This document shows, piece by piece, positions 20,738 to 29,978 of a stretch of DNA of 64,000 nucleotides (position 1 is the stretch's first letter; each line of letters starts with the position of its first letter). The notes below the pieces were generated by a model that was given only the letters and a program-made list of their open reading frames with translations, had not been told where the DNA came from and searched no databases. The translations under genes and the position numbers were made by a program. The stretch is from contig JAKFUG010000031.1 of the NCBI GenBank assembly GCA_021732785.1, forward strand, positions 35,333-99,332. The letters are read 5' to 3'. Source of the stretch: Planctomycetaceae bacterium. Lineage in GTDB: Bacteria; Planctomycetota; Planctomycetia; Planctomycetales; Planctomycetaceae.

Positions 20738-22972
20738 ATGAACCGCGTGATTCCGAATGCGGCCCTGCGGATCTCCGTGGCGCTGTTCCTGGTGCTTGGT
20801 CTTGTCGTTTCGCAGGGAACGGCGGCTCCGGACTTCCGGCGGCAGGAGGCCGATGACGCGGTCTTGCCGCTCGTACCCAAACGGCCGCGAACTCCCACCG
20901 AGCAAAACAAGATCGAAGCCGCAGCCCATTTCGCGACGGGGCGGTTGCTGGAAACCCGCAACGAACTCCGCCGGGCTCTCGAACAATATCGCAAAGCGGT
21001 CGAACTCGATCCGACCGCCGTCGAGGTGTACCGCGCGCTCGTGCCCCTGGCGATGCAGTTGGATCAATCCGAAGATGCCGTGCGTCTGGCTTTGAAAGCC
21101 GTCGAACTCGATCCCAACGACTACGAACTGCTGATGCGAATCGGCGTCGAGTTCTCCCGTCAGCGGGATTTTGCGCTGGGGCTGAAGTATCTCGAACAGG
21201 CCGTCAAATCCCCCCGCTTGAAGCACGACTCGCCGACATTCGTGATGTTGAATGTCGAACTGGGCGTCCTGTATTACGCCACGAAGCAAAACGACAAGGC
21301 CGCCGATGCGTATGCGGTGATCTTTGAAGCCGTCAAAGACCCCGAAAAATTCGGCATGGAGTTCCGCGCACGGACGGCCATGCTCGCCGATCCCCGCACG
21401 AACTACGAGCGGATCGGTCAGGTGCTCCTCGATGGTGGTCGCCTCGAATTGGCATCGGAAGCGTTTGAACTCGCAGCGAAATCCAGCCGGAATGCCGCGG
21501 GGAACCTCACTTACAACCGTGCGAAAATCCTGCTCCTGTCCAACAAAGCCGAACCCGCGCTGGCCGAACTGCAAAAGTATTTTGACGAACAGCGGCAGTC
21601 CAAAGGTCGCGAAGCCTACCAACTGCTGGCTGACATTCTCGCCAAGCTGAATCGTTCGGACGAATTGATTGGCCGCCTGGAAGGTCTCGTCGACAAAGAC
21701 TCCAAGAACAATCAACTCCAATTCTTCTTCGCCGAAACGTTGATGTCCGCCGGGGAATTGGAACGCGCGAAGACCATTTATGAGGCTGCGCTGAAACGGA
21801 GCGGCGATGCCGTGGGTTATCTCGGACTCGCCGGCGTGCTGCGACGCATGAAGCGGGCCGATGAGCTGCTCGATGTGCTGGGCCGCGGGCTGGAGAAAAT
21901 CGGCCCGGAGGCGATGGAACAACTCGACACGGAACTCAAAGCCGTCGTGGCCGATGCCACGTTGTTCGATGCCCTCATCACCGCCGGTCGGGCTCAAGCC
22001 ACGGCGACGCCCCCCACGCTGACCTTTGAAGAAGGCTATCTGCTGGCGAAACTCGCAGCGGAACTCGATCGGATCGATCAAGCCGTTGAGTTCTACCATC
22101 TGGCCATCAACAAGGAAAAAGAACGGGCCCCGCTGGCCTATAAAGAGATGTGCGATCTGTTGATGGAGAAGGAGCGTTATAGCGACGCGGCAGCCGCCTA
22201 CGACGAAGCCCTCAAATTGCGCTTACCGCAGGAACTGAAGGCTCGGTTCTTCCTCGGCGGAATCCAGTCGCACGAGATGGCGGGGAATACCAAGGCCGCG
22301 CTCGAGACCGTCGCCGAAGCCCGCAAGCAATTCTCGAATCTGCCGTTCTTCCAATTTCAGGAAGCCTGGATTTACTACCACAGCCGCCAGTTCGATGAAG
22401 CCGTTCCGCGGCTCAAGCAGATCATGCAGGACCATCCCGACCAGACCGATCTTCTCCGCCGTTGCCAGTTCAGTCTGTCGAACATCCATGTGCTGAAAGG
22501 CGAAATCCGCAAAGGGGAGGAGATCCTCGAACAAGTCCTCGCCGAAGAGCCCGATGACCCGGCAGTCAATAACGACCTGGGTTACCTCTATGCTGACCAG
22601 GGGAAAGACCTGCCCAAAGCGGAATCGATGATCCGTAAATCGGTCGCTGCGGAACCCGAAAACGCGGCCTATCTCGACAGTCTGGGATGGGTCCTCTTCA
22701 AGCAGGGCAAGTTTAAGGACGCGATTGAGCCGTTGGAAAAAGCCACGAAGAAACGCCAGGGGGGCGATGGCACCATCTGGGATCACCTCGGCGATTGCTA
22801 CCACGCGTTGACGCGCACTCCGGAAGCCGTCGACTGCTGGAAAAAAGGCCTCGCCGACGCGGAAAAGGAAAAGCATCCGGATCTGAAGCTGATCGAAAAG
22901 ATCAAGCAGAAAATCAAGGACAACGCTGGCGTCGCCGCGAATCCCAAACCGGCCAAACCCGATAATCCGTAA
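20738..22972 (+). CDS. secreted TPR protein
   Basis: A 744-residue protein with a signal peptide (RISVALFLVLGLVVSQGTAA) and TPR repeats across nearly its whole length: LRRALEQYRKAVELDPTAVE, EDAVRLALKAVELDPNDYEL and, near the C-terminus, NNDLGYLYADQGKDLPKAES and YLDSLGWVLFKQGKFKDAIE. The last pair resembles the TPR blocks of outer-membrane-associated proteins in Gram-negative bacteria. A periplasmic or cell-envelope scaffold role is inferred. It is followed by inverted repeats and the YebC-family gene. Confidence 0.9.
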   Translation: MNRVIPNAALRISVALFLVLGLVVSQGTAAPDFRRQEADDAVLPLVPKRPRTPTEQNKIEAAAHFATGRLLETRNELRRALEQYRKAVELDPTAVEVYRALVPLAMQLDQSEDAVRLALKAVELDPNDYELLMRIGVEFSRQRDFALGLKYLEQAVKSPRLKHDSPTFVMLNVELGVLYYATKQNDKAADAYAVIFEAVKDPEKFGMEFRARTAMLADPRTNYERIGQVLLDGGRLELASEAFELAAKSSRNAAGNLTYNRAKILLLSNKAEPALAELQKYFDEQRQSKGREAYQLLADILAKLNRSDELIGRLEGLVDKDSKNNQLQFFFAETLMSAGELERAKTIYEAALKRSGDAVGYLGLAGVLRRMKRADELLDVLGRGLEKIGPEAMEQLDTELKAVVADATLFDALITAGRAQATATPPTLTFEEGYLLAKLAAELDRIDQAVEFYHLAINKEKERAPLAYKEMCDLLMEKERYSDAAAAYDEALKLRLPQELKARFFLGGIQSHEMAGNTKAALETVAEARKQFSNLPFFQFQEAWIYYHSRQFDEAVPRLKQIMQDHPDQTDLLRRCQFSLSNIHVLKGEIRKGEEILEQVLAEEPDDPAVNNDLGYLYADQGKDLPKAESMIRKSVAAEPENAAYLDSLGWVLFKQGKFKDAIEPLEKATKKRQGGDGTIWDHLGDCYHALTRTPEAVDCWKKGLADAEKEKHPDLKLIEKIKQKIKDNAGVAANPKPAKPDNP

Positions 22973-22980
22973 GCGTCGCT

Positions 22981-23077
22981 CTGTCGCTCCGCGACAGGGA
23001 CAGCCGAGCGGAGAACCAACTTTCCTATCATCAGCAAGCCGTTCTGACAGAATGGCTTTCCTGTCGCGGAGCGACAG
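22981..23077. repeat. 17-bp inverted repeat upstream of the YebC-family gene
   Basis: CTGTCGCTCCGCGACAG at 22981-22997 is the exact reverse complement of 23061-23077. Each arm is itself nearly palindromic. The same core recurs at 47563-47593. The right arm is followed by GGGCTACTTTTTG, which could end transcription of the TPR gene. Confidence 0.7.
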
Positions 23078-23104
23078 GGCTACTTTTTGTGTTGAGCGCA
23101 GGTT

Positions 23105-23854
23105 ATGGCTGGACATTCCCACTGGGCCAATATTTCCGCCAAGAAGGGCGTGATTGACAAGAAGCGCGGGAAGCTCTTTGGCAAGCTCGCGCGGCTCATT
23201 ATCGTGGCCGCCAAACGGGGTGGCGACCCGGCCGCGAACCTTGCCTTACGGTATGCGATCGACCGGGCCAAGAAGTCGAGCATGCCCGCCGATACCATTG
23301 AAAAGGCGATCAAAAAAGGGACCGGCGAACTCGGCAGCGAGTCGTACGACGAAGTTCTCTACGAAGGCTACGGCCCCGGTGGCGTCGCGGTTCTCTGTGA
23401 AATCCTCACCGACAACCGTAACCGCACGGCAGGGGAAGTTCGTCGCCTGTTTGAACACCAAGGCGGCAACCTCGGCAGCACGGGCTGTGTCGCCTGGATG
23501 TTCGAACGCCGGGGCATCTTCCAAATTGTGAAAAAGTCCGTCGATGAAGATAGGCTGTTTGAAGTCGCTCTCGAAGCGGGCGCGACCGATGTGCTTCCCG
23601 AAGGCGATTACTTTGAAGTCCATTGCCCGCCGGAAGCGTATCAAGCCGTGACGGCGGCCTTGGAAGCAGCGAAGATCGCGACGGAATCCGCGGAGTTCCG
23701 CCGCGTCCCCGCCAACACGGTGGAACTCGACGGTGACTCGGCAAAGACCATGCTCAAACTGCTCGATGCCCTCGAAGATCACGAAGATATTCAAAGCGTC
23801 ACCGCGAACTTCAGCATGTCGGAAGCGCTGATGGCCGAACTCGCCGGGGAGTGA
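23105..23854 (+). CDS. YebC/PmpR-family protein
   Basis: A 249-residue member of the YebC family, whose members are described as transcriptional regulators or as factors that help ribosomes translate difficult sequences (TACO1-like). The start MAGHSHWANISAKKGVIDKK is diagnostic. Further blocks are YEGYGPGGVAVLCEILTDNR, NLGSTGCVAWMFERRG and VTANFSMSEALM near the C-terminus. The length is standard. It is co-oriented with mnmG, separated from it by a pair of REP-like hairpins. Confidence 0.95.
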   Translation: MAGHSHWANISAKKGVIDKKRGKLFGKLARLIIVAAKRGGDPAANLALRYAIDRAKKSSMPADTIEKAIKKGTGELGSESYDEVLYEGYGPGGVAVLCEILTDNRNRTAGEVRRLFEHQGGNLGSTGCVAWMFERRGIFQIVKKSVDEDRLFEVALEAGATDVLPEGDYFEVHCPPEAYQAVTAALEAAKIATESAEFRRVPANTVELDGDSAKTMLKLLDALEDHEDIQSVTANFSMSEALMAELAGE

Positions 23855-23881
23855 TGGTATCTAAACGAGAGCCCGAAGAAA

Positions 23882-23964
23882 CCGCACCCCGGCTGCGTCT
23901 TCGCAGCCGGGGTGCTTTCCGAACGCTCTGACAAGCATCCCGGCTGCTCGGAAGCAGCCGGGAT
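23882..23964. repeat. REP-like hairpin doublet, copy 1
   Basis: Two hairpins in tandem: GCACCCCGGCTGCG-TCTT-CGCAGCCGGGGTGC (23882-23913) and GCATCCCGGCTGCT-CGGA-AGCAGCCGGGATGC (23933-23964). The same pair, one 'ACCCC' or 'ATCCC' hairpin followed by another, recurs at 27739-27832 and 34891-34986. Confidence 0.85.
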
Positions 23965-24023
23965 GCGACCAACGCAATATTGCTGCTGCCGACCAACCAC
24001 ACCTGCCAACGACCAACGCTTCC

Positions 24024-25931
24024 ATGTCGACCTACGATTTTGACATCGCAATCATCGGTGCCGGGCACGCGGGGTGTGAAGCCGCGCTGGCGGCGGCACG
24101 GCTCGGGGCGAAGACCGTCCTGTTGACGATGAACTGCGACACCGTCGGGCAGATGAGTTGCAACCCCGCGATCGGCGGCGTGGCGAAGGGGCAGATCGTC
24201 CGCGAGATCGACGCTCTCGGCGGAGAAATGGGCCGCGTCATTGATGCCACCGGCCTGCAATTCCGCATGCTCAACCGCAGCAAAGGGGCGGCCATGCACA
24301 GCCCCCGCGCGCAGGCTGACAAAAAGGCGTATCAGTTCGAGATGAAACGCCGCATTGAGGATCAGCCGCTGCTGACGTTGCGACAGGAAGGCGTCGAGGA
24401 AATTCTGGTTGAAGAAAGTCGAGAGTTGAGAGTTGAGAGTCCAGAGCCAGACAGAGACACCGCTTCTCTGGCTCTCAACTCTCAACTCTCAACTCTCGAC
24501 TCCCCCCGCATTGTCGGCGTGCGCGTGCGGGGTGGGGCGGTCTATCGCTGCCGTGCGGTCGTCATCACCACCGGCACGTTTCTCCAGGCGATTATGCACA
24601 CCGGCGAAACGAAAACGCCGGGCGGTCGGGCAGGGGACGGCACGACTGGAACAATGTCCGATTCGCTGCGTGAACTCGGCTTTGAACTCCATCGTTTCAA
24701 GACGGGCACGCCGTGTCGGTTGAATGGCCGCACGATCGACTTCAGCGCGTGTACCGAACAGCCCGGCGATGACGAACCGGTGCCGTTTTCGTTTCTCACG
24801 GAAGCGATCACCGCGCCGCAGTTGCCGTGCTGGTTGACGGAGACGAATGCGCACGTGCATGACGTGATCCGTGCGAACCTGCATCGCGCGCCGATGTACA
24901 GCGGCCAAATCCAATCGACCGGGCCGCGGTATTGCCCGTCGATCGAAGATAAAGTCGTGCGGTTTGCCGAACGGTCGAGTCACCATATCTTTCTCGAACC
25001 CGAGGGCCGCAATACTTGGGAGTATTACTGCAACGGGATTTCGACCAGTCTGCCGCGAGACGTGCAGGACGAAATGGTCCGTTCGATCCGTGGTTTGGAA
25101 CGGGCCGAAATCATGCGGTACGGCTATGCCGTCGAGTATGACTTCGCCCCGCCGACGCAATTGCAGCGCACGCTGGAAACGAAGCGGGTCGCGGGCCTGT
25201 ATTTCGCGGGTCAAATCAACGGCACCACCGGTTATGAAGAAGCCGCAGGGCAGGGGTTGCTCGCGGGCATCAACGCCGCCCTGAAACTCCGTGGCGACGA
25301 GCCGCTCATCATCGATCGCAGTCAGGCGTACCTCGGCGTCCTCATCGACGACCTCGTGACGAAGGGCGTCGACGAACCGTACCGCATGTTTACTTCCCGC
25401 GCGGAGTACCGGCTGCTGCTCCGTCACGATAATGCTGACCGCCGGCTGACACCGCTGGGCCGACGCATCGGTCTCGTTACCGACGACCGCTGGCAACAGT
25501 ACGAACGGCACGAAGCGCAAATCACCCGCGGGACCGAATGGTTGCAGACGAACCGTCATCAGGGACCGACGCTCGAAGAATGGTTGCGGCGACCGGAGAT
25601 CGATTGGCCCGCCATGCTCGCGCTCGCCCCGGCTCTCGGCGAGTGCATTTCATCAGCTCGTGCCGCCGAGCAAGTCGTGATTGAAACGAAGTACGCGGGT
25701 TACATCCGTCGCCAGGCCGCGGACATTGAACGGCAGGACAAGATTCAATCCATTCTGATCCCGTCGACGTTCAATTATGTTGCGGTCCCGCAACTGCGCA
25801 AAGAGGCGAAGGATAAATTGACGCGGGTTCGCCCCACCGACGTCGGTCAGGCGGGCCGCATCAGCGGCATCACCCCCGCCGATCTCACGGTATTGCTGCT
25901 TTATCTGCGCGAGCCAGACCGCCTCGTTTAG
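24024..25931 (+). CDS. mnmG: tRNA uridine-5-carboxymethylaminomethyl modification enzyme MnmG
   Basis: With MnmE, this FAD enzyme modifies wobble uridine 34 of several tRNAs. The 635 residues include the FAD-binding motif [71 protein letters not shown] and [20 protein letters not shown]. Residues ~132-160 ([20 protein letters not shown]...) do not belong to the family: they are encoded by a palindromic DNA repeat at 24417-24501, inserted in frame between ILVE and RIVGVRV. The rest is intact, so the enzyme is probably active with an extra surface loop. Confidence 0.96.
   Translation: MSTYDFDIAIIGAGHAGCEAALAAARLGAKTVLLTMNCDTVGQMSCNPAIGGVAKGQIVREIDALGGEMGRVIDATGLQFRMLNRSKGAAMHSPRAQADKKAYQFEMKRRIEDQPLLTLRQEGVEEILVEESRELRVESPEPDRDTASLALNSQLSTLDSPRIVGVRVRGGAVYRCRAVVITTGTFLQAIMHTGETKTPGGRAGDGTTGTMSDSLRELGFELHRFKTGTPCRLNGRTIDFSACTEQPGDDEPVPFSFLTEAITAPQLPCWLTETNAHVHDVIRANLHRAPMYSGQIQSTGPRYCPSIEDKVVRFAERSSHHIFLEPEGRNTWEYYCNGISTSLPRDVQDEMVRSIRGLERAEIMRYGYAVEYDFAPPTQLQRTLETKRVAGLYFAGQINGTTGYEEAAGQGLLAGINAALKLRGDEPLIIDRSQAYLGVLIDDLVTKGVDEPYRMFTSRAEYRLLLRHDNADRRLTPLGRRIGLVTDDRWQQYERHEAQITRGTEWLQTNRHQGPTLEEWLRRPEIDWPAMLALAPALGECISSARAAEQVVIETKYAGYIRRQAADIERQDKIQSILIPSTFNYVAVPQLRKEAKDKLTRVRPTDVGQAGRISGITPADLTVLLLYLREPDRLV
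24417..24501. repeat. palindromic element inside mnmG coding sequence
   Basis: AGTCGAGAGTTGAGAGTTGA... (24417-24439) pairs perfectly over 23 bases with 24479-24501. An inner GAGCCAG (24444-24450) pairs with CTGGCTC (24468-24474). The element adds about 28 codons without a stop or a frame change. Confidence 0.88.
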
Positions 25932-26017
25932 CCGCAACCCGCAGGGGAAGCGCTGCGTGGAGCGTACGACGCGAGTGGAGCGCTCCAAACAGCGCTCCCC
26001 TACCGGGTCGCGGCTAA
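25930..26017. repeat. imperfect palindromic repeat after mnmG
   Basis: Left arm TAGCCGCAACCCGCAGGGGA (from 25930) pairs imperfectly with a right arm ending CTACCGGGTCGCGGCTA at 26017. A related palindrome, ending in the same GGGTCGCGGCTAAAC, lies at 48839-48936. Confidence 0.65.
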
Positions 26018-26197
26018 ACAGTGATAATCACACTGGTGAAGTTGCGTCGAATTTTCTGCGGACTGGGCGGTTTCGTGGGGCTGCAATTTCCGTGCGAATT
26101 CGCGATTCCCCCTAAGTTCCGACAGTGACGCGAATTACGTTCAACGTGGCGAGTTGGCGGCGGTGCGGGTTGTGGGGAACTTTAACGAAGGAAAGCA

Positions 26198-26320
26198 ATG
26201 TTGACCGATCTGAAAGAATGGTTACAATCGGAACATCTGGAAGAATCGGTAAACTCAGCACATTCGGCCGAACAGCACATCCGGGTTCTGTTTGAGGCAA
26301 GCTGGGTCAAGCCTTGGTGA
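26198..26320 (+). CDS. possible 40-residue peptide upstream of the regulator
   Basis: ATG 26198 is preceded by an excellent ribosome binding site (GAAGGAAAGCA). The frame reads MLTDLKEWLQSEHLEESVNS, then AHSAEQHIRVLFEASWVKPW. It is amphipathic and acidic, with no membrane segment. It ends 114 bases before the HTH-receiver gene and could be a leader peptide or a small protein of the same operon. The surrounding region 26018-26434 holds no other gene. Evidence rests on the binding site and position only. Confidence 0.4.
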   Translation: MLTDLKEWLQSEHLEESVNSAHSAEQHIRVLFEASWVKPW

Positions 26321-26434
26321 ACATCGACATTTCAGCAACCCGTCGGGGGGCTGCTCTCGCATAGGACGTGAGACGCAGTTCAAGGAATCGGCCTGACACC
26401 CGCGGACAGGCCGCAGCAAGGATGGTGAAACGCC

Positions 26435-27019
26435 ATGAAAACAGTCTTCACGACGGGCGAAGCCGCCAAGATCTGTAAGGTGAGCCAGCAGACGATCATT
26501 CGCTGCTTTGATTCGGGCCAACTCAAAGGCTTCCGTGTCCCCGGCTCCCGCTTCCGTCGCATCCCCCGCGACGTGCTGTACAAGTTCATGAAAGAAAATG
26601 GTATCCCGACCGATGCCCTTGAAAGCGGCCGCCGCAAAGCCCTCGTCGTCGATGATGACGAGGAACTCGTCGAACTGATCCGGGATGCCCTCGAAGCGGA
26701 TGGCCGCTTCGAAGTCCGTGTCGCGAACAACGGTTTCGACGCCGGGATGATGGTGAAGGAATACCGTCCCGATATCCTCGTGCTCGATGTGATGCTGCCG
26801 GATATCAACGGCAAGGAAGTCTGCCAACGGGTCCGCATGGACTCGGCACTCGACGACACCAAGATCATCTGCATCTCCGGGATGGTCGAGCAGGACAAGA
26901 TCGACGAGTTGAAGCTGGCCGGTGCCAACGATTTCGTGCAGAAGCCGTTTGAAATCGAAACGCTGATGGACCGCATGTGCCATCTGCTCGACGTCGAACC
27001 GGTGGAAGCGCGCCAATAA
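26435..27019 (+). CDS. HTH-receiver response regulator
   Basis: A 194-residue regulator with reversed domain order: an N-terminal excisionase/MerR-type helix-turn-helix (residues 4-52; FTTGEAAKICKVSQQTIIRC, VPGSRFRRIP), then a CheY-like receiver (68-188). The receiver has the acidic pair D73/D74, phosphoacceptor D118 (ILVLDVMLPD), S148 in the switch position and K170 (VQKPF). Phosphorylation presumably alters DNA binding. Its stop overlaps the kinase start (TAATG), so kinase and regulator are coupled. RBS: AAGGATGGTG, somewhat distant. Confidence 0.93.
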   Translation: MKTVFTTGEAAKICKVSQQTIIRCFDSGQLKGFRVPGSRFRRIPRDVLYKFMKENGIPTDALESGRRKALVVDDDEELVELIRDALEADGRFEVRVANNGFDAGMMVKEYRPDILVLDVMLPDINGKEVCQRVRMDSALDDTKIICISGMVEQDKIDELKLAGANDFVQKPFEIETLMDRMCHLLDVEPVEARQ

Positions 27020-27774
27020 TGTCGGACGAACCCACGCTCTCATCACAGGACTCGGCCGCCAGTTGGTTGCCGAGTCCTGAGCGTTTGGAAGCTCTCGCGG
27101 AGTTTGCCGCCGGGGCAGGGCACGAGATCAACAACCCGCTGGCGACGATCATCGGCCGCGCTCAACAATTACTGCGCGACGAGACCGATCCGCAGCGCCG
27201 GCAATCGCTCTCGATCATCGCCACCCAGGCATACCGGGTGCGGGACATGATCGGCGATGTGATGACCTTCGCCCGGCCGCCGGCCCCCGAACGAAGTGTC
27301 TTCGATGCGGTCACACACATCCGCACGGTGACGGAACGGTTAATCGAGCCGTTGAAGACTGGTTCGTGCCGCGTCGAAATCGATGGCCCGCCTGCCGCGA
27401 AGATCAACGCCGATCCCGTGCAATTCGCGGTGGTAATCAGCGAACTCATCCGCAATGCAATCACGGCCCTGCAACCCGCCGGTGGAGACATTCGCATCAC
27501 GGTCACCACACAGGAAAACACGGTCGATGTCGCGGTCCTCGACCACGGCCAGGGCTTCACGCCACTGGAGCGGGAACACGCCTTCGACCCGTTCTACTCC
27601 GGTCGCCAGGCGGGTCGCGGGTTAGGATTTGGGTTGTGCAAAGCGGCCCGGATCGTGGCGCTGCACGGCGGGACGATTACGATTACGTCGCCGCCGGGTG
27701 GACCGACGACCGTCATTACGCGCTGGCTGAATCACGCCGCATCCCGGCTGCTTCCTGGCAGCCGGGATGCTTGA
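27019..27774 (+). CDS. soluble sensor-less histidine kinase
   Basis: A 251-residue kinase. The HisKA motif [20 protein letters not shown] carries phosphorylated H35. The ATPase domain has the N-box [12 protein letters not shown]1-like DHGQGFTP, an F-box-like AFDPFYSG and [20 protein letters not shown]. There is no transmembrane or recognisable sensor domain before H35, so input must come from a partner. The start chosen is ATG 27019, overlapping the regulator stop. The last 14 residues ([14 protein letters not shown]) and the approach to the stop are encoded by a REP-like hairpin, so the native C-terminus was replaced or extended. Confidence 0.93.
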   Translation: MSDEPTLSSQDSAASWLPSPERLEALAEFAAGAGHEINNPLATIIGRAQQLLRDETDPQRRQSLSIIATQAYRVRDMIGDVMTFARPPAPERSVFDAVTHIRTVTERLIEPLKTGSCRVEIDGPPAAKINADPVQFAVVISELIRNAITALQPAGGDIRITVTTQENTVDVAVLDHGQGFTPLEREHAFDPFYSGRQAGRGLGFGLCKAARIVALHGGTITITSPPGGPTTVITRWLNHAASRLLPGSRDA

Positions 27775-27832
27775 TCAACTGCAAGCGTGGTCTCCACCCA
27801 GCATCCCGGCTGCGAAGAAGCAGCCGGGATGC
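27739..27832. repeat. REP-like hairpin doublet, copy 2
   Basis: GCATCCCGGCTGC-TTCCTG-GCAGCCGGGATGC at 27739-27770, and the same arms around GAAGAA at 27801-27832. The first hairpin overlaps the 3' end of the histidine kinase gene, whose stop is at 27772-27774. Confidence 0.85.
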
Positions 27833-28012
27833 GACCGCATTGACCGGCAATTTTCGCCGCCCCTGCGGTCGGTCTATAACGATTATGCGGGCCGTAGCGC
27901 CAGTTTTGGACGGGCGGCGGCCCTCCGGTCGACGCTTTCGGAAACGGCCGCGCGGTATCATCGCGGTGCGGTCTCGGTCCGCGCTCATTGTTCCCACAAT
28001 CGAAGTGGTTCC

Positions 28013-29041
28013 ATGCACAGTCAGGCCAAACTCCGCGGCATCTTTACCCCCAACATCGTCCCGCTCGATCAGCACGGGGAGATCCACGAGCGCGAGTTGC
28101 GGAGCTATGTCGACTGGCTCATCGCCAAGGGTGTCCACGGTCTCTACCCCAACGGCAGCACCGGCGAGTTCACCCGCTTCACGGTGGAAGAACGTGTCCG
28201 CATCATGGAGATTATCTGCGACCAAGTGAATGGCCGCATTCCGGTGCTTGCGGGGGCTGCGGAAGCCAACGTGAAAGAAACGATCCGCGCTTGCGAGACT
28301 TACTACGAAATGGGTGCCGCGGCGGTGGCGATTGTCGCCCCGTATTACTACAAGCTCAGCCCGCGGGCCGTGTATGCGTACTTCAAGGAGATCGCGGACA
28401 ACACGCCGATCGACGTCACGCTCTACAACATCCCGATGTTCGCCAGCCCGATCGATGTCCCCACGGTGGCGCGGCTGGCGGAAGAATGCCCCAAGATCAT
28501 CGGCATCAAGGATTCGTCGGGCGACATCCCGCACATGATCCGCATGATTCAAGCCGTGCGGCCGTCGCGATCCGACTTCTGCTTCCTCACGGGTTGGGAC
28601 GCAGCGCTGATGCCGATGCTCCTCATCGGTGCCGACGGCGGGACGAACGCCACGTCGGGTGTCGCGCCGGAATTGCTCGTCAAACTGTATGAGTTAACGC
28701 TCGCCGAACGGATCGCCGAAGCCCGCGATTTGCAGTACGAAATCGTCACGCTGTTCGATGCGATGCTGATCTGCGCCGGCGAGTTCCCGGACGGTTTCCG
28801 CACGGCGGTCCGCCTCCGCGGCTTTGAAACCGGTGCGGGCCGGCAACCGCTGTCCGAAGATCAGCAGGTGGAGTTGGTGAAACTCGCCGACAAACTCCAA
28901 TGCCTGCTATCCGAACATGGTTTCACTGATGAACCCTCCTGTGGTTGCCCGCTCCCGACGGGGAACAACGCACAAGCCGCGGACATCGCGAAGATTGTGG
29001 AAGCGGTGGTCAGCGAGTTGAAACAACGCGGCGTGAAGTGA
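28013..29041 (+). CDS. dihydrodipicolinate synthase (DapA) family lyase
   Basis: From ATG 28013 the protein has 342 residues. The frame is open back to 27767, but that part is REP repeat and unlike the family. The TIM-barrel aldolase motifs are [20 protein letters not shown], Tyr138 (LYNIP) and the Schiff-base lysine K166 ([10 protein letters not shown]), followed by [20 protein letters not shown]. The DapA/NanA superfamily cleaves or forms pyruvate C-C bonds. The true substrate (aspartate semialdehyde, N-acetylneuraminate or other) cannot be settled. It is longer than E. coli DapA by about 50 residues, mostly a C-terminal extension with CGCP. Confidence 0.9.
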   Translation: MHSQAKLRGIFTPNIVPLDQHGEIHERELRSYVDWLIAKGVHGLYPNGSTGEFTRFTVEERVRIMEIICDQVNGRIPVLAGAAEANVKETIRACETYYEMGAAAVAIVAPYYYKLSPRAVYAYFKEIADNTPIDVTLYNIPMFASPIDVPTVARLAEECPKIIGIKDSSGDIPHMIRMIQAVRPSRSDFCFLTGWDAALMPMLLIGADGGTNATSGVAPELLVKLYELTLAERIAEARDLQYEIVTLFDAMLICAGEFPDGFRTAVRLRGFETGAGRQPLSEDQQVELVKLADKLQCLLSEHGFTDEPSCGCPLPTGNNAQAADIAKIVEAVVSELKQRGVK

Positions 29042-29152
29042 CGCCGGTTCGTACCAAGCAATCGCACCGCTCGTCCGCGACTCGTTTTTGGTATGTGCGC
29101 CACGAGCTCCGCCGGCGTCGGTTCTGTGCATGATTCTGTATGCAACCAAAGA

Positions 29153-29270
29153 GCACTGGCAGAGCCAGTGATACGCATTCCAGGACTCATCCGCGCGTTT
29201 TGAAACGTGCCGCTCATCACGCGGAGCGTGATGGCCACCATCGTCGCCATCACGCTCCGCGTGATGAGCG
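29153..29270. repeat. two palindromic repeats after the DapA-family gene
   Basis: ACTGGCAGAGCCAGTG near 29155-29170 shares its core with the repeat between plsX and fabD. Then a perfect 25-bp hairpin: arms 29211-29235 (CGCTCATCACGCGGAGCGTG...) and 29246-29270 around a 10-base loop. The 311-base gap 29042-29352 holds no gene. Confidence 0.8.
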
Positions 29271-29352
29271 GATTCCACACAACGCGCTGTTCATTGTGAG
29301 GATCGGTATGACACACCGTCTGCGCCGCAATCATCGGTAAGAACGCGGGCGC

Positions 29353-29535
29353 TTATTGCACGGACGCAAGCAGCAAATAGAACAGGAAGAAGATCGAGTC
29401 GACGAGGGACTGAAACACCACGCCGAACAGTTCGGCGATCAGATCGAACATGAAGTCAAAAAAACCGGCACGCATGGGGATGCCGTGGAAGCCCGAGGTC
29501 GTGAGATGACTGGCGAATGAGAGAAACGCATTCAT
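29353..29535 (-). CDS. 60-residue hydrophobic peptide, twin A
   Basis: The peptide runs MNAFLSFASHLTTSGFHGIP, MRAGFFDFMFDLIAELFGVV, FQSLVDSIFFLFYLLLASVQ: a short polar N-terminus and a long, strongly hydrophobic helix rich in Phe, with a few acidic residues. It is a membrane peptide by composition. A paralogue of identical length lies at 30244-30426, and even the 5' leaders resemble each other (GATTCGT, AAGGGGCC before the ATG). Function is unknown. A holin-like or toxin-like small membrane protein is possible but not shown. Confidence 0.72.
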   Translation of the reverse strand: MNAFLSFASHLTTSGFHGIPMRAGFFDFMFDLIAELFGVVFQSLVDSIFFLFYLLLASVQ

Positions 29536-29626
29536 GAAACGGCCCTTGGTGACACGAATCGAGTATCGCCACTCGTGCCGATCCCTGGCCCCGGCGTGAC
29601 GTGATCAATACGTCTTGCGCCATGTC

Positions 29627-29655
29627 ATTATAGAGAAAATGCGCTGTTTATGAAA
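29627..29655 (-). promoter_or_regulatory. promoter candidate for twin A
   Basis: On the minus strand TATAAT (29627-29632) is a perfect -10 box, with TTCATA about 16 bases upstream as a weak -35. The leader to the ATG at 29535 would be about 85 bases. Confidence 0.5.
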
Positions 29656-29748
29656 ACGCAGCCGCCCGGCATTGCGGACAATGCCGGGCGACGGATGTGT
29701 GTTTGATCGCATGAACTGCGTGCGGGGCGGATTCGCTTTCATCACCGG

Positions 29749-29865
29749 TCAGTAAGACTTCTTGTCCTTCTTGTCGGCTTTCGCCTTCCGCTTTTCCTTG
29801 AGGGTCAGCGCCGCCTTTTTCTGCGGTTCTTTTCGGCCCTTATCGCTTTTGCCGCTTTCTGCCAT
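29749..29865 (-). CDS. 38-residue lysine-rich peptide
   Basis: From ATG 29865 the product is MAESGKSDKGRKEPQKKAAL, then TLKEKRKAKADKKDKKSY, with AAAGGAAAC as ribosome binding site. A longer frame from 29943 has no such site. Nearly 40% of residues are Lys or Arg, with no hydrophobic core, so it is probably disordered and may bind nucleic acid. It lies between the twin hydrophobic peptides. No family is recognised. Confidence 0.6.
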   Translation of the reverse strand: MAESGKSDKGRKEPQKKAALTLKEKRKAKADKKDKKSY

Positions 29866-29978
29866 GGCGTGTTTCCTTTGTGAGTGGTGACGTTCCTGAA
29901 GGGCACATTGCCGAACGCCACTTTCCCACATTATGGGAGGCAACGATCACCGCGTCAAAGGCGGCGACGTGATCGCAG

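Noticed and set aside
20648..22099. 483-codon open frame antisense to the TPR gene at 20738-22972
   Set aside because: The sense frame encodes a signal peptide and TPRs; the antisense frame has neither a start context nor family motifs.
23985..24020. Simple-sequence stretches of the GACCACGGACCACTGACC kind (also near 36870-36905 and 63880-63910)
   Set aside because: They lack regular spacing or symmetry; they look like simple-sequence spacers and not CRISPR repeats or binding-site arrays.
27767..28012. 82-codon N-terminal extension of the DapA-family gene, and the 49-codon extension of aroK (34869-35015)
   Set aside because: Both are open only because the REP-like doublets happen to lack stops in that frame; family starts lie just downstream.
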